Shown: piece after piece, positions 9,767 through 19,047 of the stretch
How positions within the stretch are numbered: position 1 is the stretch's first letter
Layout of the letters: each line of letters begins with the position of its first letter
Source of the DNA: Apostichopus parvimensis
Lineage: Eukaryota; Echinodermata; Holothuroidea; Aspidochirotida; Stichopodidae
Reading direction: 5' to 3'
DNA: 20,785 nt
Assembly: GCA_000934455.1 (NCBI GenBank)
Contig: KN883586.1
Location: 29,491 to 50,275 of the forward strand
Position numbers and translations under genes: made by a program
Notes under the pieces: model-generated
Databases searched by the model: none
Told to the model about the DNA's origin: nothing
The model's input: only the letters and a program-made list of their open reading frames with translations

Positions 9767-10510
9767 CTTAAACTGAACATCAATATTGCATCACATTTAC
9801 ATAAAAGGGATAGTCGTTGGGCCTGAATAGAGTCAATTTCATAGTGCCGTGTACAGCGCGTGAACAAGTCACTGGTTTTTTTTGTGTCGAAAACATATAA
9901 GGCATATGCGACTACGGTTCCAGAAGGTGTGGGTGATTGCGATAACGTAGGCCTACCTGTAAATTCAATGATCCGTAGCCTATATAGTAACCACAACTAA
10001 TCCGTATTGGTCACGCCCACCTTTCCCTCCCCCATAATGGAAACGCGATTCAAAGAACCAGTTATGATATTTGATATTGCTATAAATTTGTAACAGTGAT
10101 ACAAAATAAAATAAAAACGCTGCAAGGTCGTAACAGTACTTCTGTCCAAAGTTAAATATAAACCTTCCATGCCAAAATGGGGTCAGTATATAGTGAACCT
10201 ACACAAGTATTGAAATTAACTTCCATAGCCTATTTTATTCATCTAGTTTCAGTTTTACTTCTCCACATCACCTATGTATAGTGGTGTAAGATGAAAGGTG
10301 AAGTGTATGGCTGCTGCTTGGTACTCTTATAATATGTAGCCTACGTAATTGGCACACAAGAACGTTTGTGAGTCTTCAGTGGTCACTTCAGCGATAATTG
10401 CAATGCTCCTCAACGATGGAAACAGTGAAGCTCTCAATGACGACCAGAATCATCCCTATCAGCTTATAGGCCTTCACTTTTAAAATGTCAATCTATGACA
10501 TCATATCCGC
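9767..10510. other. Non-coding stretch, no gene seen
   Basis: A minus-strand open frame of 102 codons covers 9688-9996 but has no recognisable domain or repeat and no support beyond being open. The rest is anonymous sequence, including a GTAGGCCTAC palindrome at 9948-9957. Confidence 0.5.
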
Positions 10511-10639
10511 TTGCTTCAAGTAAATGTTTCTTTGTGTACCCCCCTCCCTCCCCCCCCCCCCCCCCTTGCTTCAAGTAAATGTTTCTTTGTGTACCCCCCT
10601 CCCTCCCCCCCCCCTCCCCCCCCCCCCCCCCCCCCCCCC
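10511..10639 (+). repeat. 55-bp tandem duplication with long C-tracts
   Basis: TTGCTTCAAGTAAATG begins at 10511 and again at 10566. Each copy continues through TTTCTTTGTGTACC into a C-rich run. The second run (about 10595-10639) is the longest C-tract in the window, interrupted only by single T's. Several overlapping proline-rich open frames here (10511-10791) come from translating the C-tract. The two copies appear identical up to the C-tracts, so the duplication is recent, or the assembly is uncertain at the homopolymer. Confidence 0.9.
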
Positions 10640-10660
10640 TTGGCTACGCGCCTACCCCTT
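10640..10660 (-). repeat. G-rich dispersed repeat end (GGCGCGTAGCCAAGGGGG)
   Basis: On the minus strand the sequence reads GGGGTAGGCGCGTAGCCAAG and then a long G-run. It shares the GGCGTAGC(C/T)AGG-plus-G-run pattern with 18153-18199 on the plus strand, and less closely with 934-953 and 16844-16885. The C-tract to its left may therefore be the expanded G-tract of this repeat. Confidence 0.4.
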
Positions 10661-12570
10661 CCTCCAAAACAAAACGACATCATCGTGGGAATTGGAGGAA
10701 TATTTCAACAAGATGCTTAGAATGTGTTCCTCTTTTACATGAATGTCAAATGATTTTTTTTCTCTATATTTTAGCTTTAAAAAAGTGTTAATATGCACAT
10801 TTCTATACGCTATTCTAAGGTGTGTACAGCTTCATTACACCAACTGCAATATTTATTACAATAAATATTAATAAGGAATATCAGTCTAAAATTGAAAATG
10901 TGCCGATCTTCGCATAGCGATTTACAATTATTCTGACTTTCCAAGACTCTATTCTCTGCACGGTATAGGAGTCATCGGCCAATTTGAAACTTCATGGAGA
11001 TTTCTCTGGTCATAATATTTATGATATTTGTGTGAAATTTATTGAACATTGAATACCATTTCATAAAACAATGGAACATGACTTGCGGCACAATGTGACT
11101 GTAGCCACTGGATTGTCGAACAGGCCCCCAAAAAAGTCTGAATAATAGAGGGCGCTTCACTAGAAAACATATCTCCCTAATTTTGCGTTACGCTATAATA
11201 ACATCAATCTGTTTCGAATCTCTCGATTTATAATTTTGAATTTGAACAAAATCGGGGGTTTTGTTTGATTATAATTATTATTGAGCAATAAGTATGATCA
11301 GTATTTAATACAAACAAGACGCTAGCTTCAAAATGTAGATAGCTACGTAAATCTGAAATTCTCCTATCTTAGTCTTATGCTATACCGTGCCTTTGGATAT
11401 GGCCAAACTTTCTGTGTCGCAAGTACTTATATGACTGAAATACCCATTAATCTAGATAGACCCGGGCCAGCTTCCATATTTAGGAGCCCCTCAATATGAT
11501 AAGGCAATAAAAAATGAAAACAAAAACAAAAAACAAAGAGAGTAAAGTTCTCAACATGATTCCGTCGCCGAGATTTTGTTTCATTACATTATTAAATGAG
11601 ACACATACCGAATGTTAAGTTTACATGGCATAGATCTTTGTTAGGAACGACTCCTCCAAGTAGGTAAAAAGAAAACACTTTCCCCGTTTGGGAAAATCCC
11701 TAGTTTTGTCTATGGCTGTTATTTTTGCAAATCTGTCATAGTACCACTTTCATGATCTTAAACAGTTTACAATCTCTTTGTTTTTCTCTTCAAATATTCA
11801 AGGTAGACTTACAACAGTGTTGACATTGACACCAATGCTACCATTAGGTCATGGCAGGAGTTCTGTTATTTTAGATTAAGCATTTGCAAAGCTTCTCTCA
11901 ATTGCATCACATAGTAATAAATGACGAGAAACAAAAACAATTGAATTTGTCAGTGGCTCGATGATGGCACGTCAAGTAAATATAAGCCTGGTGTAGGATG
12001 TAACATTAAATCCGTAATATCTCCCAAACAGAATACGGTTTTCCTCCATTATTTGGGAAAGTTGTGTATTACAGTCATCTTCATCGATCATTACATAGCC
12101 TAGATCAATAATGATGGTTGGGTTGGTGCCTACTTCAATCATATGCAAAAGTTATATTGAAAGATTTTTAAAATGTTAACTATTACTTTAATATGGAATG
12201 TGGCTAGTTCAAATTAACGAATTACAAGCACCGAGAAACTCAACTCAAAAACCTGTAGGCCGAAGTTTCTGCATCACTTTTCCCGTTCCAATATGTGCAT
12301 AGCGCCATCTATTACCGCCGTTGTGCGTTCACTCTTCAAGGCAGGGGAGCGGCACATTTGAAGCTCTGGGGTTTAACTTAATCTAGTTCCTCCACTGCTA
12401 AAATCACACCAACACGAATTTGTTTGATGCTATTAGACTAAGTGTATTTTGTATCATGTGAGTCTTTGTCAACGTATCCCTCCATGTATTGGATAAATTA
12501 TAGGCAATGCCAGAAAAGTCAACATTGTTTTATTTCAAAATGAAGATCTTGGTGGACTTGTAATCATCAT
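10661..12570. other. Long non-coding stretch, no gene seen
   Basis: AT-rich anonymous sequence. Small features are a perfect 10-bp AT palindrome (AATATTTATT, AC, AATAAATATT) at 10848-10869, an A-rich patch at 11506-11545 and two short AGRKGGCGCT-like motifs (plus 11146-11156, minus 12301-12312). No open frame exceeds 63 codons. Confidence 0.55.
10848..10869. repeat. AT palindrome, 10-bp arms
   Basis: AATATTTATT and AATAAATATT face each other across the dinucleotide AC. The arms are pure A/T, so chance is a reasonable explanation. Confidence 0.7.
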
Positions 12571-12725
12571 TGTTCTTCTTTGAATTAATGAATATGTTAA
12601 TCATGGAATGGACATATATCAGTACTCTTATATAGGGTTTTAATTTTGTCTTTTGATGGATTAACTGGCTTAAAAGTGGAAAATATATCTATAACGCAAA
12701 ACAAAGCTCCTTTTAAGCCATCAAA
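12571..12725 (+). repeat. Diverged direct repeat, copy A
   Basis: Ordered blocks of this segment recur at about 12820-13005: GAATTAAT(G/C)AATATGTTAAT, ATATA(T/C)AGGGTTT, TTTTGATGGATT, and AAAGCTC followed by TTTTAA and then CATC. The offset between blocks grows from 249 to 279 bp, which implies an insertion of about 25-30 bp in copy B or a loss in copy A. The copies are clearly older than the other duplications in the window. A short open frame at 12646-12837 overlaps copy A but is not conserved in copy B. Confidence 0.7.
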
Positions 12726-12819
12726 ATGTGTCAGAATATCACTTAACAATTTCTTTACAGTTCTAATTAATTATTTAAAATTTCTATGTGGTTTTTGTAT
12801 GATCTGTGATCATAATTTG

Positions 12820-13005
12820 TTTTTCTCTATGAATTAATCAATATGTTAATTATAAAACAGATTCATTCATCACTCATAATTATATACAGGGTTTGAACTC
12901 AATTGATAACATCGCTGTTTGTTGAGAGATTTTGATGGATTGTCGGTTCTTACTCGACATACTCTAAACTTGAGAGAAGGAAAGCTCATTTTAAAACATC
13001 GTTTG
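12820..13005 (+). repeat. Diverged direct repeat, copy B
   Basis: This is the partner of 12571-12725 with the same block order: GAATTAATCAATATGTTAAT at 12831, ACAGGGTTT near 12886, TTTTGATGGATT at 12930 and AAAGCTCATTTTAA at 12981. Identity outside the blocks is low. The pair may be the end of an old tandem array or two copies of one mobile element. No terminal repeats are visible. Confidence 0.7.
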
Positions 13006-13243
13006 TAAAGATAATCAATTTTTCGTCAAATTTATTGATGCAAGTGGAATTGACTATCGTTAATCGTGTGCATCGCATGGTGTGAAATTGTCGTAACACA
13101 AAGTGAGGGTCGTTCGTCGACCTTTAAACGCAAGATCATGGGTAATATCTAGAGTCTCGTTCGACGGGACTCATCCCGTGATATTCACCTGTCACCTGTT
13201 CACCTGTAGTAACACTCAGACTTAAAGTGTCTTGAAAAGTTAC

Positions 13244-13850
13244 CAGTACTCATATTCGCCCTCTTGAATTTGTACTCGACGTACTCATACTCATACCAAA
13301 ACGTATACTACTTGAACTCATACTCATACCAAGAGGAATTCTACCTGTACTCATACTCATACCACGGGAAATGCTACTTGTACTCATCTCATACCAAGGG
13401 GAATTCTATTTGTACTCATACTCATACCAAGTAGAATTCTACTTGTACTCATACCAAGGAGAATTCTACTTTTACTCATACTCATACCAAGGGGAATTCT
13501 ACTTGTACTCATACTTATACCAAGGGGAATTCTACCTGTACTCATACCAAGGAGAATTCTACTTTTACTCATACTCATACCAAGGAGAATTCTACTTGTA
13601 CTCATACCAAGGGGAATATTAATTGTACTCATACTCATACCAAGGAGAATTCTACTTGTACTCATACCAAGGGGAATATTAATTCTATTCATTCTCATAC
13701 CAAGGAGAATTCTACTGGTACTCATATTCATACCAAGGAGAATTCTACTGGTACTCATACTTATACCAAGGGGAATATTACTTGTACTTATACTCATACC
13801 GAGGGTAATTATACTGGTACTACTCATACCAAGGATAATTCTACCTGTCA
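13244..13850 (+). repeat. Minisatellite of alternating 27- and 33-bp units
   Basis: About 18 units are visible of the form TACTCATACC-AAGGRGAATTC-TACTTG, most containing an EcoRI-type GAATTC. Units come as 27 bp, or as 33 bp when TACTCA is doubled. In the middle they alternate, giving a 60-bp higher-order period: 13569-13620 and 13629-13680 are identical. Because all unit lengths are multiples of three, long frames stay open. On the plus strand 83 codons (13371-13622) read as Tyr-Gln-Gly-Glu-Phe-Tyr repeats. On the minus strand 182 codons (13384-13932) read as Ser-Arg-Ile-Leu-Leu-Gly-Met repeats. I see no start context, splice site or unique flanking coding sequence, so I treat both frames as by-products. 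Units are more diverged at both edges (13276-13330 and 13760-13850), as expected for an array growing from its centre. Confidence 0.93.
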
Positions 13851-16269
13851 TGCTACTGCCATGCTCACATTGGTCGTATAGTCTCGATGTTAGGGATTGA
13901 GAATGGATCCTGTTGGTTGGATTTGGGCCCATACTCTAACTTGTGTGACTTTTCTCAATCAAAACTACAGTATTAAAGCATTCCCGATGTAATAAGGGCG
14001 GTACTGAAAAACTTAGCTTGCATAGACTCCTGGTGTGTGACGGGATTAATTCAATGTGGCTTCGGCTTTGAGTACAACGTTTCTGTATGCTGCCGTGTGG
14101 GACAAATTTAACCGTAACAGTAGTTACCGACTTTGCGATCCGCGTTGTAGCCATTGCCGACTTTGCAATCTGCGGCCCCGCACCCCCCCCCCCCTCCACA
14201 ATTTTGCAAGGTCGGTAAAAATGACTCCATATAGTTTTCTCTTTCGGGAACCAAAATGTAAGTACTTTGAGCGGGATTTCCTACGGAATTGAAGTAATTC
14301 GCCGATTGGTTCTGTCACTCTATAGGTAACAAGTCCTGATCCTGATCGTATGTTTTATCGCGAACATAGCTCTACATTTGTTTCTATTATTTTCTGGCTA
14401 GAGCAATGTGGAAACCATCATTACCAAGTTGATCTATAAATGATTTCGTTTGTCGTGATATCATGTACTAATATTTCATCCACAGAGGAAAATAATATAA
14501 GGCAATTCAATCATGGTCACCCCCCAACCATCCTACCCCCAACCCTCTTACCCCCTATCCATCACGCTACCCCCCACCGCTCGTATACCTACCCCTACTT
14601 GTCTCTACCCCCCAACCCCCCCAAAAAAATCCGAATAAGTCGCGATAAAATTAACATCAATATTGACAAAGAGAGAAGTTTAAGAAATCGTAAAGGGAAA
14701 AAAGGAAGAGAGAAACTTAATCGTAAAGTTGGCTAAAATGTTATGAATCTACAATATAAAGGACAACATGTACGGTACCCAATAAAGATTGATCCAAAAA
14801 TTATCAACTTCTTCAAATTTCTCCTGCAGTTTTGATCTGTCTATATATGCATCCCTGGCGAAAAACTTCAGAATATAGTGACAGCTCATATTACTTCTAA
14901 TGACATCATTATTCTCCCGAGAGGGAAGAGGGGGGGGGGGGCAGGGCGGGCTTGCAGTATTAAATTATGATTCAATTCCTTAAATAACATAACTTACTGT
15001 CACTGCATATACCTATCTCTCTTCCCTCTTCTTCTATCTCCTGATTTTACGCCACATTTATTGCCGCATGAAATTAATCGTTTTATTTACTCATGAAGAC
15101 AGATCCTATGTAAATAATATTTAATATCGTATACTGTACCTCTTCATTAGTGTGACGAGGAATTTTGGAAAAGATGCCCTAGGGGGGTGGGAGGAATAAC
15201 ATAAGCCTGAATTATTCAATCAAACATAAACGTGTACTCATTGATGTGTTAAACAACCATATATAGACTAGCAAATGTCGCTATAAAACCCCTTCCAGCT
15301 TATTTCAAGTCTATACTAAGAGAAAAAGAAACAGTTTCGAGTAGAAATTCAAGTGGCACTGCAAGTGATCATGCACTTGACAAAAATGATTAAAGTTTCT
15401 TTTGCACAAATTATAAAACTTAAAATAGTAATTTTGTCATGAGAAGGATCTGTATTTGCAAAATAAAATAATAATAATAATTAAGCATATGATCTGGTCG
15501 TTAACCTCGAGGATTTGTGATAATTAATCATAACAACGCTAATTACCATATGAAAAGTACGCAAGGCAATAGAAACATTTGCTATAAACGTTTGGATTGG
15601 TCTATAGAATTATAGAAGTCCGGGTTTTCCTTCTTTTTTTTAACTGAAGGCTATTCAAGTAGGCCTAATACTGAAAAGGGTAGTTCAAAGGAGAATTTAC
15701 GTTTGGCTGATCAAAGAATAATGGTGAAGATTGCATTCAATTTTTATGTAGACCGTTTCCAAGAGAACAGCATTTGAAGTTGACACACTTTGTAACCACG
15801 ATGAACTTGAAACAAACAGGTATATATGTTATAGAAACACACTAACAAATTTCATTTATGTGTTTCTTTAACATTTGAATCAAATTTGCGACTTCGAATG
15901 TGGGATACATATATCAACATTTAAACATACCCCAGTCATTGACATATTGTTCAAATTCACATCCCCTTTGGGTACAGTTGGAACTCTATTCAATCCAAGA
16001 TCAAAACAATATTATGAAACTTAAGGAACACATTCTGTTTTCTGGCAGTGTGCTACTATGACGTCACACATATTTGCTCCAAGTTCACTTATGTTACCAT
16101 CTGTGAAAGTTTCAACTATACCAATATCTTGACGACGCTATGTACATAAATGCTCGCAAAATTTTGACCAGGATTCCTTAGCATATGTTCCTCTTTCATA
16201 CAGTCAAAAATTAATTTTTCCTCTGAAGGTATCTTTTTAATAACGGTTTCTAGTCAAATGCATATTTGG
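13851..16269. other. Long non-coding stretch with simple repeats
   Basis: No gene is recognisable. Visible pieces are a partial 30-bp direct repeat at 14127-14180 (CCGACTTTGCRATCYGCG twice), a C-run at 14184-14196, a C-rich AAC/ACC patch at 14519-14625, a G-run at 14930-14942 and ATA/AAT triplets at 15467-15480. A full CRE-like palindrome TGACGTCA lies at 16059-16066. Open frames of up to 98 codons in this region lie over low-complexity DNA. Confidence 0.5.
14519..14625 (+). repeat. C-rich low-complexity tract
   Basis: This is a run of CCCCC(A/T)-type words separated by ACC, AAC and TACC. It generates a proline-rich open frame at 14440-14736. There is no fixed period. Confidence 0.75.
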
Positions 16270-16350
16270 TGGTGATTGCGCAGCTAACGCACTCAGTTGG
16301 CGTATTGACTTACACACAGTCGGAGAGTTCCAGGGATTATCGGTGAAAAA
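16270..16350 (+). mobile_element. Possible tRNA-derived SINE head (degenerate)
   Basis: GCGCAGCTAACGCACTCAGTTGGCG resembles a tRNA D-arm/A box and the start of an anticodon arm. About 45 bases later, GTCGGAGAGTTCCAGGGATT resembles a T-arm with a damaged B box (GGTTCGANTCC type). The spacing fits an internal RNA polymerase III promoter. No closed cloverleaf is visible, so this is not a functional tRNA. It may head a SINE whose body runs toward 16690, but the link is not shown by the sequence. Confidence 0.3.
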
Positions 16351-16536
16351 CCTTTTTTTTAGGTCCCACTGCTTTTCCGCCTACCTTTCGGCATTTCTCA
16401 CACTTAACTGAGTTAGAAAATGTCGTGACAGCTTCGGTATGGTCTTATCTTGTATAATGGTTTTTTTCCCAACGTTTCACCAAAACAAACAGCAATGCTC
16501 TAACCTGGATGTACAGATAAATACCGAGTTTATGTT

Positions 16537-16566
16537 CATCTGTCCATCTGTCCATCTGTCTCTCAT
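16537..16566 (+). repeat. (ATCTGTCC)n short tandem repeat
   Basis: The eight-base word CATCTGTC occurs three times in a row, then decays into TCTCTCATC. It is a simple microsatellite. Confidence 0.85.
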
Positions 16567-16594
16567 CTTGTGTCCTTAGTTTTGTTCTTCATTT

Positions 16595-16690
16595 CAGTTA
16601 GCCTCTGAAGATCATCCTGCTATAGGATCGAAACGTCACACACTCTGGCTTTTACAAATAACCTTTTTACTGACTTTGTTTTTATCTTTA
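16595..16690 (+). mobile_element. Penelope-like tail with hammerhead-like core
   Basis: CTGAAGA at 16605-16611 is followed by a perfect 5-bp stem (ATCCT 16614-16618, loop GCTAT, AGGAT 16624-16628) and then C-GAAAC-GTC at 16630-16637. This matches the order of a hammerhead core: CUGANGA, stem II, GAAA, and a GUC triplet that could be the cleavage site. Stem III is not visible, and the only stem I candidate is AGCC (16600-16603) with GGCT about 10 nt after the GTC. Penelope-like retroelements carry minimal type I hammerheads that work as dimers. The same architecture occurs on the minus strand at 5120-5151, and both are followed by a GGCTTTTAC / GGCTGTTTTAC-type sequence. Unlike the 5-kb copy, this one keeps an intact GAAA. 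No coding part of the element is present. Confidence 0.5.
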
Positions 16691-16798
16691 CTATGAAGCT
16701 ATCGAGCAAATTCATCACCCAAACATGTGCAATTATAGCAAACGGTAATTTCGGCTTTTAATAATTTGCTGAGAGTGTCTACGTAAACAGTACAGTGA

Positions 16799-16812
16799 AG
16801 AGAGAGAGAGGC
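16799..16812 (+). repeat. (AG)n microsatellite
   Basis: A short pure AG dinucleotide run directly precedes the G-rich dispersed repeat. Confidence 0.85.
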
Positions 16813-16904
16813 CCCTGGCGAATATTTCTCCTCACCCCCCTCGATCCAAATGCTTGGATACGCCCCTGCCCCCCCCCCCCCCTGATATTTCCCCCCCCCC
16901 CCCA
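16810..16904 (-). repeat. G-rich dispersed repeat (GGGGCGTATCCAAG type)
   Basis: On the minus strand two long G-runs (each about 14-15 G) flank AAATATCA and are followed by CAGGGGCGTATCCAAGCATT, a 6-bp hairpin (ATCCAA/TTGGAT at 16844-16859) and GAGGGGGGTGAGGAG. The CAGGGGCGTATCCA(A/G)G start with nearby G-runs is shared in style with 8486 (minus) and 18153 (plus). No target duplication or tail is apparent. Open frames across it are poly-Gly/Pro artefacts. Confidence 0.5.
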
Positions 16905-16914
16905 ATAACAACTA

Positions 16915-18120
16915 TATGTCTGTAGGAGAAGGAACAGATGTTCTGAGAGTGGCAGTAAAATGCTTGTGGACGTTTGAACATGGGTGACCATTAATTGACT
17001 TTCTAGCATATCTGGTGCCGGAGTGAGGGGTGGGGGAGGGGGGAGGTGTTATGAGAGGATACTGACGGTCCTTAAACAGACACAACAGTACGTGAAAACT
17101 ATACTTACAGGGTTGCCTCGTCAGTCTCCAACCATTTTTGAGAAAGCCTTCATTTGAAAATTACGTTCGGGCTGACGTAATTATTCATGTTCTGTTATTA
17201 GGCAATCATTACCAGATCACGTCACTTGTACAATAAGAAAGAATGGCATAACGTTGAAACGGAGTAATGTTTGACATCTTGAGTGAATCTGCTGCCGGCT
17301 GTTGAAATGAGATTATGAATTGCAAACAGTTACTTTAAAGGGCCTTAAAGTACCCTTCTTCATTATACATGCTGCCATCTATATCGTAACGGAAACTGCA
17401 TTTTGCGTTGGGTTATAACTTTGCATCATTAATATAATGCAATAATGACAGTTAGATATCCCTCAGTGTACACGAACAAAGAAATCTAATGTGATTTCAA
17501 CCATTCCAATAATCATAATCAACGACTTTATTGAAATGTCTAAATCAATCCAGGAGTTTCTTAATGTCTCACGAATTCATTGATCATGTCATTTATCAAA
17601 CCTTTGAAGTTTATATCTAATTTTTGCTCTGATCGTACAGATTTTCGTGGATGGCTTTAGGCAGAACGATAGTCACCATTAATCATAGTCCAAGAAAAAA
17701 AAAACAAGAATATAGCGTTCTTGGATGATATTCTCAAACATTTGTCCTTAACAAGTTTATAAAATATTAATAGCCATGTCATTTTGGGCCATAAAAGTCT
17801 TATATGTTTTTCCTATTGAGTTTTGTTATGCATCATGAGGAACTGACCTTAGGGTCTGCAGTGTATTAGAACACATAATCCCATCACTTAAGCTATAAAG
17901 AACATTTAAAGGGTCATTTCTCAACAAACTACAAGTGTTTTAGAAACACAACCTACCATTATTGACTTTCTCTATAAATGATTTAAGACATATCAAAATT
18001 ACTTTTGTGCCTTAAGTCATCATTTAAGTTCAACATATATTATATTGTCAGATAATTTTCAGATTGTGTTTCATTTCACGGGTCTAATATCACCGGATAT
18101 TAAGACAAATCCAACTCAAA
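16915..18120. other. Non-coding stretch, no gene seen
   Basis: A G-rich patch lies at about 17020-17046. The rest is AT-rich anonymous sequence with no open frame of note and no recognised repeat. Confidence 0.55.
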
Positions 18121-18139
18121 TGTCTGCTTTGTGGAGGTG

Positions 18140-18200
18140 TGGAGGGGGGGGGCAGTGGCGTAGCTAGGATTTTTTGAGTGGGGGGGGGGGGGGGGGGGGT
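18140..18200 (+). repeat. G-rich dispersed repeat (GGCAGTGGCGTAGCTAGG type) with G20 run
   Basis: CAGTGGCGTAGCTAGGATTT begins at 18153, passes through a T-run and GAGTG, and then enters twenty consecutive G (18180-18199). The words GGCGTAGC and AGGATTTTTTGAG followed by poly-G are the most canonical version of this family in the window. Compare 934-953, 10640-10660 (minus) and 16844-16885 (minus). Confidence 0.55.
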
Positions 18201-19020
18201 CTGTTGTTAGAGTGCACTCATAACGTGCATTTGTCGGATCGAAACCCGTGATAGCAACAGGGAATACAAACCTTTTCTTTGTTCTTTCGGAAAACATTTC
18301 TTTTTTTAATGTAATTACTCTAATAGATTATTTGATGGTCTATTTATTGGTAACCCAAACGTTAGGCTGTGTGGTCAATTTTCAATCGATGTTTTTTAAT
18401 GACCTCAGCAACTACTATTACTATGACCTATTTGACTGCATGATTGACAACTTTAATTTTTGATATGCTCTTATTATTTTTCTCAGAGTGTTAAATCGAT
18501 TTATATTGCGTTACAATCACGATGTACTTTTTTTTTGCAACCAGTTGGTATAATTTCTGATAATATAACTAATCCAACCAAGTAGTACAGCAAAGACAAA
18601 GTATTTGGTGATTCTCATTAAGGTAAGTGGGTAAGGTAAAAGGGTTGTTGGCTAGAGGGAACAATAACGCCTGTTCCCCAGGGAGCAGATCCTGTCCCAT
18701 CCCACATCGCGTCCTACATCTAATCGTAACTAGAAGGGGGGCGCTGTTTCAAAAAGAAAATAGTTTGAGCGACTGACGAGTTAAAAAAATGTTCTCTCTC
18801 TCTTTATCTCTCGCTGTGATTTGAAGAAAACAACAAAGTAATCCCATAATATGACTTTTTTTGTAAGTATAATATTTGTATTTCAAAAAATATTTGCAAA
18901 CCACTTTGTACAATATTCAAGAGATTCATTAATATTCATGATTAACACACATCATGACTTATTGGCATTACCCAGATGGATTGAAAGGATTATAGACCTA
19001 ATCCATCGCTTAATTTATTC
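18201..19020. other. Non-coding stretch, no gene seen
   Basis: AT-rich, with a CT-dinucleotide patch at 18792-18812 and an AAGGGGGGCGCTG motif near 18733-18745. Open frames of 67-71 codons are AT-rich and without domains. Confidence 0.5.
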
Positions 19021-19026
19021 ATGGAG

Positions 19027-19047
19027 TGACGTCATATGCAAATTAAT
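19027..19047 (+). promoter_or_regulatory. CRE palindrome adjacent to an octamer motif
   Basis: TGACGTCA (19027-19034), the full palindromic cAMP-response/ATF site, is followed after one base by ATGCAAAT, the octamer bound by POU/Oct factors, and then TAATTAC, a homeodomain-like core. Having these exact consensus words within about 20 bp is unusual for random AT-rich DNA. No transcription start or gene is visible, so any enhancer role is inference. Confidence 0.3.

Noticed and set aside
9688-9996. 102-codon minus-strand open frame
   Set aside because: No domain, motif or repeat is recognisable. A length of about 100 codons is possible by chance in a window of this size and slightly lower AT content.
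10511-10791. Proline-rich small proteins in three frames
   Set aside because: They translate a C-homopolymer and a 55-bp duplication, and all frames are proline-rich.
10848-10869. AT palindrome as a terminator or origin
   Set aside because: The arms are pure A/T in an AT-rich background, so chance is enough; there is no gene to terminate.
13244-13850. CRISPR-like array
   Set aside because: Units are contiguous with no unique spacers, vary in length by a doubled hexamer and lie in eukaryotic-style DNA.
13384-13932. 182-codon minus-strand open frame, the longest in the window
   Set aside because: It is produced by a minisatellite whose units are multiples of three. No unique coding context is visible.
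14127-14180. Start of a 30-bp tandem array
   Set aside because: Only about one and a half imperfect units exist, too little to call an array.
14056-14318. Overlapping open frames on both strands around 14.1-14.3 kb
   Set aside because: They overlap each other in antisense, pass through a C-run and have no recognisable domain.
16270-16350. Functional tRNA gene
   Set aside because: No closed acceptor, D and T stems can be drawn, and the B box lacks the conserved GGTTCGA core.
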